Positions 58,419 through 64,000 of a stretch of 64,000 nucleotides of DNA are shown here, one piece after another. The position numbers were made by a program, and so were the translations under genes. Where the stretch lies: contig MKJV01000091.1 of NCBI GenBank assembly GCA_001942185.1, forward strand, positions 1 through 64,000. The letters run 5' to 3'. The notes under the pieces are model-generated. The model saw only the letters and a program-made list of their open reading frames with translations, was not told the origin of the DNA and did no database searches. The DNA comes from Pseudonocardia sp. CNS-004. GTDB taxonomy: Bacteria > Actinomycetota > Actinomycetes > Mycobacteriales > Pseudonocardiaceae. Numbering within the stretch: the first letter of the stretch is position 1; every line of letters starts with the position of its first letter.

Positions 58419-59241
58419 GCGGGGCCGCCGGCCCGCCGTCGGCGGCTACGCCACGATGATCATCGCAGTCGCGGTGATGGTGCTGCCGCTGGTCTGGATG
58501 GTGCTCGCCAGCTTCAAGGACATGGACGAGCTCTACCGGCTGCCGATCCAGTGGCTCCCGGAGTCGCTCGCCCCCGCCAACTACGGCACCGCCACGCAGA
58601 CGGTCCCCTTCGGGTCGTTCTTCGTCAACAGCGCGATCGCCACGGTGCTCGGCGCCGGGCTGAAGATGACGCTCGGCCTCATGACGGCCTACGCGCTCGT
58701 GTTCGTCGACATCCCGTTCCGCAGGTTCTTCTTCTACGTGGTGGTGTGCGCGCTGCTCGTGCCGCAGCAGATCGTGCTCATCCCGAACTACGCGCTGGCC
58801 GCGGAGCTCGGGTGGCTCAACACCTACCAGGGCCTGATCGTGCCGGGCCTGGCGAGCGCGTTCGGCACGTTCCTGTTCCGGCAGCACTTCCTGACCCTGC
58901 CCCGCTCGATCCTCGAGGCGGCCGAGATCGACGGAGCGGGGCACTGGCGGCGGCTGTGGCGGTTCGTCGTGCCGCTGTCGGGCCCTACGATCGCCGCGGT
59001 CGGGCTGGTCTCGATCGTCACCGAGTGGAACGACTACCTGTGGCCGCTCCTGGTGATCGACCGGCCGGAGATGATGACGCTCCCGGTCGGGCTCACCCTG
59101 TTGATGAACTTCGATGGCGTCCCGAACTGGGGCGTGATCATGGCAGGCACCGTGCTCGTCACCGTGCCCGTGCTCGCGGTCTTCTTCCTCCTCCAGCGCC
59201 GGATCGTCGCCGGGCTGGTCACCGGCGCCGTCACCGGCTGA
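58411..59241 (+). CDS. ABC transporter permease, UgpE/MalG type
   Basis: A 276-residue partner permease with six helices and the EAA motif in ILEAAEIDGAGHWRRLWRF. VTEWNDYLWPLLVI is typical of UgpE. Starts at ATG 58411 inside the end of the previous gene. Intact. Confidence 0.93.
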   Translation: MCERGRRPAVGGYATMIIAVAVMVLPLVWMVLASFKDMDELYRLPIQWLPESLAPANYGTATQTVPFGSFFVNSAIATVLGAGLKMTLGLMTAYALVFVDIPFRRFFFYVVVCALLVPQQIVLIPNYALAAELGWLNTYQGLIVPGLASAFGTFLFRQHFLTLPRSILEAAEIDGAGHWRRLWRFVVPLSGPTIAAVGLVSIVTEWNDYLWPLLVIDRPEMMTLPVGLTLLMNFDGVPNWGVIMAGTVLVTVPVLAVFFLLQRRIVAGLVTGAVTG

Positions 59242-59265
59242 ACCCCTCCCCCTGAGAGGCACGAC

Positions 59266-60615
59266 ATGGCCCCATCCGAACTGTCCCGGCGCGGGTTGCT
59301 GCGCCTGTCCGCCCTGCTGGGCGGCTCGGCCGCCCTCGCGGCGTGCGGCGGCCCGAGCATCTCCGAGTCGGGCGGCGCCGCGCAGTCCGACATCGACTGG
59401 TCCGGTGTACAGCCGGCCTCGCAGATCACCTGGTGGAGCAACCACCCCGGCACCTCGATCGAGATGGAGAAGGAGTACATCCGCCGGTTCCAGGAGCAGA
59501 ACCCGGGGATCACCGTCAACCTGGTGACGGCGGGCAAGAACTACGACGAGGTGGCGCAGCGGTTCCAGGCCGCGGCCGGCACCGACAACACCCCCGACCT
59601 GGTCGGCGCCAGCGACGTCTGGTGGTTCCGCTACATGATCAACGGTCAGATCATCCCGCTGGACGGGCTGGCGCAGCACCTGCAGATCGACATCGCCGAC
59701 TACAACCCCATCTTCTACGAGGACTACGCGTTCGACGGCCGGCACTGGGCGCTGCCGTACGCGCGCTCCACCCCGCTCTTCTACTACAACCGCGGCGTCT
59801 GGCAGCAGGCCGGCCTGCCCGACCGCGCCCCGGAGACGTGGGACGAGTTCGAGCGGTGGGCGCCCGCGCTCGCCCAGGTCGTCGGCGGGTCGCCGCTGGG
59901 CCTCGGGACGGGCACGTCGTGGGCGGCGTGGTGGTTCTGCAACTTCATGTGGGGCCGGGGCGGGGCCTACTCCCAGGAGTGGACCCTCACCCTCGACGGG
60001 CAGGAGACCCTGGACGCGGGCGAGTACGTCCGCGCGCTGGTCCACGACAAGCAGTTCGCGGCGCCGAGCCAGGGCGGCGACGACGGGTACGTCGCCGACT
60101 TCTCGGCCGGCGTCACCGCGTGCACGATGGCCTCCACGGGCTCGCTGCGCGGCATCCTGGAGCAGGCGCAGTTCGAGGTCGGCACCGGGTTCCTGCCGAA
60201 GGGCCCGGCCGGGCCCGGCTGCCCGACCGGTGGCACCGGCGTGGCGATCGCCTCGTCGAAGACGCCGGAGCAGCAGCTCGCGGCCGGCATGTTCCTGAAG
60301 TTCCTGACCGAGCCCGAGCAGACGGCGCACTTCTCGGCGGGCACCGGCTACATGCCGGTCCGCACCTCGGCGGTCGACAGCCCGGACATGCAGGCCGTGT
60401 TCGCCGAGACGCCGCAGGCCCGCACCGCGGTCGACCAGCTCGCCACCACGCGGGTGCAGGACTGGGTCCGCACGTTCGTCCCGTCCGGCGACCAGTACCT
60501 CACCACGGCCATCCAGAAGATCGTTCTGCAGAACGAGGGCGCCGCCTCCGCGTTCGCCGCCGCTGCCACGGAGATCACGACCTCGTACGAGCAGAACGTT
60601 GCCCGCTACATCTAG
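59266..60615 (+). CDS. ABC transporter extracellular binding lipoprotein, UgpB type
   Basis: A 449-residue family 1 solute-binding protein. The signal LSRRGLLRLSALLGGSAAL ends in the lipobox LAAC with a twin Arg, so Tat-exported and lipidated. ITWWSNHPGTSIEMEKEYIR and WALPYARSTPLFYYNRGVW match glycerol-3-phosphate/glycerophosphodiester binding proteins. Intact. The phosphodiesterase gene downstream supports glycerophosphodiesters as ligand. Confidence 0.9.
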   Translation: MAPSELSRRGLLRLSALLGGSAALAACGGPSISESGGAAQSDIDWSGVQPASQITWWSNHPGTSIEMEKEYIRRFQEQNPGITVNLVTAGKNYDEVAQRFQAAAGTDNTPDLVGASDVWWFRYMINGQIIPLDGLAQHLQIDIADYNPIFYEDYAFDGRHWALPYARSTPLFYYNRGVWQQAGLPDRAPETWDEFERWAPALAQVVGGSPLGLGTGTSWAAWWFCNFMWGRGGAYSQEWTLTLDGQETLDAGEYVRALVHDKQFAAPSQGGDDGYVADFSAGVTACTMASTGSLRGILEQAQFEVGTGFLPKGPAGPGCPTGGTGVAIASSKTPEQQLAAGMFLKFLTEPEQTAHFSAGTGYMPVRTSAVDSPDMQAVFAETPQARTAVDQLATTRVQDWVRTFVPSGDQYLTTAIQKIVLQNEGAASAFAAAATEITTSYEQNVARYI

Positions 60616-61418
60616 GGCGAGCGACCGGCTCCCCGAGTTCCTGCGCCCCGAGCCGGGCCGCATCCGCACCATCGCGCACCGCGGCGACTCGTCGTCCGCG
60701 CCGGAGAACACGATCGCCGCCTTCGACGCCGCGGTCGCGCGGGCAGCGACCTCATCGAGATCGACCTGCGGATCGCCGCCGACGGGGTGGTGGTCGTCAT
60801 GCACGACGGGTCGGCGCTGCGCACCGCGGGGATCGCCGCGGACGTGGCGCTGACCGGCTCGGACGTGCTGCGGGCCGCCGATGCGGGCAGCTGGTTCGGG
60901 CCGGAGTTCGCCGACGCCCGCGTGCCGACGTTCGACGAGGTCGCCGAGTGGGGTGCCGCACACCCGGACGTCGGCTGGCTCGTGGAGTTCAAGGGCCCGT
61001 GGTCGGCGGCGCAGATGGCCGGTCCGGCCGCCACGGTGCGCCGGCACGGTCTCGCCGGCCGCACGATCCTGCAGGGCTTCGAGGTGGAGACGGTGGCGGC
61101 GGCCCGCGACGCCGCCCCCGACCTGGCGCGGGCCCTGCTCGTCGTCGGCCGCGCGGACCTGGACGGCCTGACGGGGCGGCTGGAGGAGCTCGAGGTCGCG
61201 GGCTGCAACCCGATCGGCAGCCTGCCCATCGAGGTGCCCGGGCTGGCCGGCAGGCTGCGGGAGGCCGGCTACAGCGTCTTCCCGTGGACGCTGGACGAGC
61301 CCGACGAGTGGGGTGCCGCGGGCGGCGCAGGGGTGGACGGGGTGATCACCAACCGCCCCGCCGCGTTCCGCACCTGGCACGACCGCCGTTGGAACCTTCG
61401 GGCGAGCTGGCGTCGTAG
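60599..61418 (+). CDS. Glycerophosphodiester phosphodiesterase (UgpQ-like), two frame breaks
   Basis: Hydrolyses glycerophosphodiesters to sn-glycerol-3-phosphate and an alcohol. The GDPD motifs are present: IAHRGDSSSAPENT, IEIDLRIAADGVVVVMHD with the metal-binding Glu, Asp and His, and VEFKGPW. Bases are lost near 60742 (joining VARG to SDLIEIDLR) and near 61395 (joining RRWN to PSGELAS and the TAG). No ATG or GTG fits in frame; a TTG at 60599 overlapping the previous gene is the only option seen, so the start is uncertain. Confidence 0.85.
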
Positions 61419-61436
61419 CCGAGTAGGACTACGGAT

Positions 61437-62453
61437 GTGCGCGACTCGATCTCCGATGATGATCGACGCGTGTCGAAGGTCCTGCTCCGCGCGCTCGCCG
61501 CGCTGGTCGGCGTCGCGGCGGTGGCCGCCGGTTCGGTGGTGGCCGCCGACGCATGGCGCGGCGCAGGCGTGCACCCCGAACCGTGCGGGCTGCTCGCCGC
61601 GCCGCACGGCGAGCTGCTCGACGACTCCGACCTCCTCGCCCGGGCGTGGGCGGCGCTGACCGACCCGGAGGCCGAGACCCTCGGTGATCTCGACGGGTCG
61701 GCGTTCGTCCTGGAGCGCTCGTGCGTGCTGTACGCCGGCCGCTTCGGCGGGGCCGGCGACCTGCACGTCGTCGTCGCCGAGACCACGGTGGCCGGCTACC
61801 GCAGCCACGTCCGGCTCGGGGAGCTGCAGGTGCGGGCGCGCGGTGCCACCCTGCGCGCGACGACCTCATGGCCGGCGCTGCTCGGCGCTGAGCTGAAACG
61901 GGGCGCCGTGCTCCCGATGTCCGGCTACTACCTGGCGACCGGCGAGGACGTCGTCGGGGTCCGCGTGCGCACCGCCCGCGACGGGTTCGCCACCGCCGCC
62001 CCTGCGGGCGATCTGGGGAGCGGCGTGTTCAACCTCCGCGCCGTCGCGGACTACACGCTCGCGCCCGCGGAGCAGGGCGAGCACGTCGCCGCCCTGATCG
62101 AGATCGAGCGGATCGGGGGACTGGCGCCGCTCGCGGCCGTCGTGCCGGTGCTGCCCCCGCTCATGATCGGCCGGCCGCTGCGGCCGGTGATCGCGGTGGA
62201 GCTCGGCGACGGTGACGGCGAGGCCGTTGACCTGGGCCCCGTCCTGCCGGCGTTCCCGCTGCTCACCACGGACCCGCGGTTTCTCCGTGGGATCGACCGG
62301 TCCGTGCTCCCGACGGCGGTGGAGGTCCACCCGGCGCCGATCCCGGGCGGGCTGCGGGTGGAGATCGCGCTCCGGCACCTGTCGGCGCTGGAGAACTCGC
62401 CGTTCGGCTACGTCGTCCAGGGCGGCATCGCCCGGAAGGAAGATCGCGAATGA
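61437..62453 (+). CDS. Exported protein of unknown function
   Basis: A 338-residue protein starting GTG 61437 with one hydrophobic segment (LRALAALVGVAAVAAGSVVAA, residues 17-37) and an extracytoplasmic remainder rich in beta-strand patterns, with two Cys (PCGLLAA and RSCVLYAG) that could pair. I do not recognise a family. Its stop overlaps the next start (ATGA), so the two are co-expressed and may work together at the cell surface. Confidence 0.7.
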   Translation: MRDSISDDDRRVSKVLLRALAALVGVAAVAAGSVVAADAWRGAGVHPEPCGLLAAPHGELLDDSDLLARAWAALTDPEAETLGDLDGSAFVLERSCVLYAGRFGGAGDLHVVVAETTVAGYRSHVRLGELQVRARGATLRATTSWPALLGAELKRGAVLPMSGYYLATGEDVVGVRVRTARDGFATAAPAGDLGSGVFNLRAVADYTLAPAEQGEHVAALIEIERIGGLAPLAAVVPVLPPLMIGRPLRPVIAVELGDGDGEAVDLGPVLPAFPLLTTDPRFLRGIDRSVLPTAVEVHPAPIPGGLRVEIALRHLSALENSPFGYVVQGGIARKEDRE

Positions 62454-63198
62454 GATCGCACCCGATGCTCGGCGCCCTGCTCGCGCTGCTGCTGGGCGCC
62501 TGCGCGCAGGCGCCGGCCGCCGACGGCGCCGGGCTGGACGCCGCCCTGTCGCGGGTAGACGGGCCGTTCCCGGGCTACCTGGAGTTCGTCGACCAGGGCG
62601 CGGCCGCGGACTGGCGTCTCGGTGGGCTCGACGCCGAACGGCAGTCCCTCTCCGACGTGCTGGGCATCGACCTGGCCGCCGCCGACGCCGTCCTGGTGGC
62701 GGGTCAGCCGCCGCACAAGGTGACGCTCGTCCTCGGTGGGCAGGACGAGGACGGCATCCGCACCCGGGCCGAGAGCGGAGGGTGGGCGAGCGCCGACGGC
62801 GCCCTGCGCCGCGAGCTCGACCTGCGCGAGCCCCTCACCCTGCCGCGGGCACCGTCCGCCCGCTCGGCGCCGACGTCGCCATCGGCGGCCCGACCGCGCC
62901 CGTCGGGCTCGTGGACGGACCCGGCGGCGATGTCGCCGACGAGCCCGAGGTGCGATCGATGACCGCGACCGGCATCGTCTGCGCGACCACCACGACGGCG
63001 GACGCGGTCACGGAGGCGGTCACCACCGGCGAGTCCCAGGTCGCGGACCGGCCGTGGTCGGAACTGCTGCGCGACACACAGGTCGACGAGCTGCCGGACG
63101 GTGTCGTGCGGCTGGTGGCGCGCAGCGCCCCGGACGTGCCGCCCTCCCTGCTGGTGTCCGCACGGCAGAGCCGCGACCTGCCCGGCGTGGCCGGCTGA
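62450..63198 (+). CDS. Lipoprotein of unknown function, one frame break
   Basis: A 249-residue predicted lipoprotein: MLGALLALLLGAC gives a clean signal and lipobox (LGAC). One G is missing near 62848 (CGGGCACC for CGGGGCACC), after which the protein continues TVRPLGADVAIGG to GVAG. There are few conserved features; no domain recognised. Translationally coupled to the preceding exported protein. Confidence 0.65.
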
Positions 63199-63225
63199 GC
63201 ACGACAGCTCGGAGGTCGCTCGCGG

Positions 63226-63452
63226 TCAGTCCGCGGTGTCCCAGCCCTTCAGGTAGGACAGGGCGAAGCCGAGCAGCCCCGCGACGCCGGCGAGCGCGAA
63301 CGTCGGCAGCCCGACCCAGTCGACGGCGCCGACCACGAGCGGGCCTGCGCCGGTGACGAGCCCGGCCAGCTGCAGCAGGACCAGGATGCGCCGCCGAGGA
63401 GGAACAGTGCGAGGCAGACGCGGAACGCGCCGTCCAGGACGTGGGTGAGCAT
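63226..63452 (-). CDS. Small membrane protein, one frame break
   Basis: A 75-residue protein with two hydrophobic segments after repair (LALFLLGGRILVLLQLAGLV and TFALAGVAGLLGFALSYL). GGAGA precedes the ATG at 63452. A base is missing near 63391. It sits 43 bp after the stop of a TRAP-type large permease and could be an accessory subunit of that transporter, but no family is recognised. Confidence 0.5.
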
Positions 63453-63495
63453 CGGATTCTCCAAGTCGTCCGTGGGTCGTGCGTGGGTCGTCGGG

Positions 63496-64000
63496 TCAGA
63501 CCGGGAGCAGCCCGGCGGCCACCAGCGAGCCGACCACCAGGATCGGTAGGACGTACCAGACGACGAGCGGCACGAACGTGCGCGCGGGGTTGACGTCGGC
63601 GATCCCGCTGGCGATGTAGATGGGGGCGGCACCGGGCGGCGAGGCGCCCTCCGTCGAGGCGAAGATCAGGATCGCCACCGCGGCGGGGATCGGCGACACG
63701 CCGGCCGACATCAGCGTGGTGAACGCGACCGGTCCGATGGCCGCGATCGTGGCGGTGGCCGTCAGGGGTGCGGCGACCCCGACGACGAGCAACCCGACCA
63801 GCAGCGCGACCAGGAACGGGGGCGCGTCGAGATCCGCGAGCAGTGCCGTGAGCTGATCGGCCAGGCCCAGCTCCGTCAGCGACTCGGCCGCGGCGAAGGC
63901 GAAGAACAGCGTCGCGCCGATCACCGCGTAGCGGGGCCCGACCTCGCCGAGCAGCCGCCACCAGCCGGCGCCGCTGCGTGGCAGCGCCTTGCGGCCGAGG
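63496..64000 (-). CDS. TRAP-type large permease, 5' partial
   Basis: The C-terminal 167 residues of a second DctM-type permease running off the window. TATIAAIGPVAFTTLMSAGVS, SPPGAAPIYIASGIADVNPA and the final PLVVWYVLPILVVGSLVA match the end of TRAP large subunits, including the GAP-IYIAS substrate-pore segment. No frame break is seen in this part. The small membrane protein downstream may belong to it. Confidence 0.75.
   Translation of the reverse strand, partial: LGRKALPRSGAGWWRLLGEVGPRYAVIGATLFFAFAAAESLTELGLADQLTALLADLDAPPFLVALLVGLLVVGVAAPLTATATIAAIGPVAFTTLMSAGVSPIPAAVAILIFASTEGASPPGAAPIYIASGIADVNPARTFVPLVVWYVLPILVVGSLVAAGLLPV

Overview
This is a high-GC actinobacterial chromosome segment, most likely from Pseudonocardia or a close relative in the Pseudonocardiales. 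The evidence is the family mix: DUF3145, DUF3052, DUF397, a DUF222/HNH protein, S-adenosyl methyltransferases of the DUF574 type, a PucR-type regulator next to fabD-fabH-acpP-fabF, a nrdR-nrdJ pair, and abundant GTG starts with 4-bp stop/start overlaps. No database search was possible, so the genus is an inference.

Layout. 1-4.1 kb: a LysM protein, NrdR and the B12-dependent ribonucleotide reductase NrdJ, closed by a strong hairpin. 4.3-10.3 kb: an alpha/beta hydrolase, a dead VapC toxin, a metallo-beta-lactamase-fold hydrolase, a beta-helix exported protein, DUF3145, a POT peptide transporter and a small membrane-anchored protein. 10.5-15.4 kb (minus): the type II fatty acid synthesis operon fabD-fabH-acpP-fabF with its PucR-type regulator (FasR). 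15.6-20.1 kb: a cold-shock protein, pyruvate dehydrogenase E1 (aceE), DUF3052, peroxiredoxin AhpE and tRNA-Val(UAC). 20.2-25.1 kb: a sulfur-handling island (ArsR-rhodanese, MBL-rhodanese, two MFS transporters, a cysteine desulfurase) whose last two genes are decayed. 25.1-30.3 kb: a P450 with a divergent TetR gene, then fragments of mobile-element genes and a DUF222/HNH gene. 30.9-37.8 kb: serine hydrolase, methyltransferase, pyruvate oxidase-like enzyme, PNPOx-like protein, MFS exporter, a siderophore-binding-protein fragment and an F420-reductase-like protein. 37.8-41.9 kb: an iron/siderophore group (HxlR regulator, siderophore-interacting reductase, PucR-type regulator, salicylate synthase). 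42-47.6 kb: penicillin-binding-like lipoprotein, copper amine oxidase and small genes. 47.7-56.4 kb (minus): a nine-gene operon with a TRAP transporter, CoA transferase, acyl-CoA dehydrogenase, MaoC hydratase, CitE-type lyase, PrpD-family protein and a flavin oxidoreductase, divergent from an IclR regulator. 57.5-61.4 kb: an Ugp-like ABC importer with a glycerophosphodiester phosphodiesterase. 61.4-64 kb: two unknown exported proteins, a small membrane protein and the end of a second TRAP permease.

Two points govern how this annotation should be read. First, roughly forty single-base frame breaks interrupt otherwise well-conserved genes, including essential ones (nrdJ, fabH, fabF, aceE). Nearly all are losses of one base from a short G or C run, five of them GGTC read as GTC. 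I read these as consensus errors and give each gene its full extent, naming the break; true pseudogenes are called only where larger pieces are missing. Second, two PucR-family regulators each sit beside a 17-bp palindrome with the same AGGAAACCT core. One lies 69 nt before fabD and the other 67 nt before the salicylate synthase start, in the same orientation. This looks like a shared operator design and is the most testable regulatory observation in the window.
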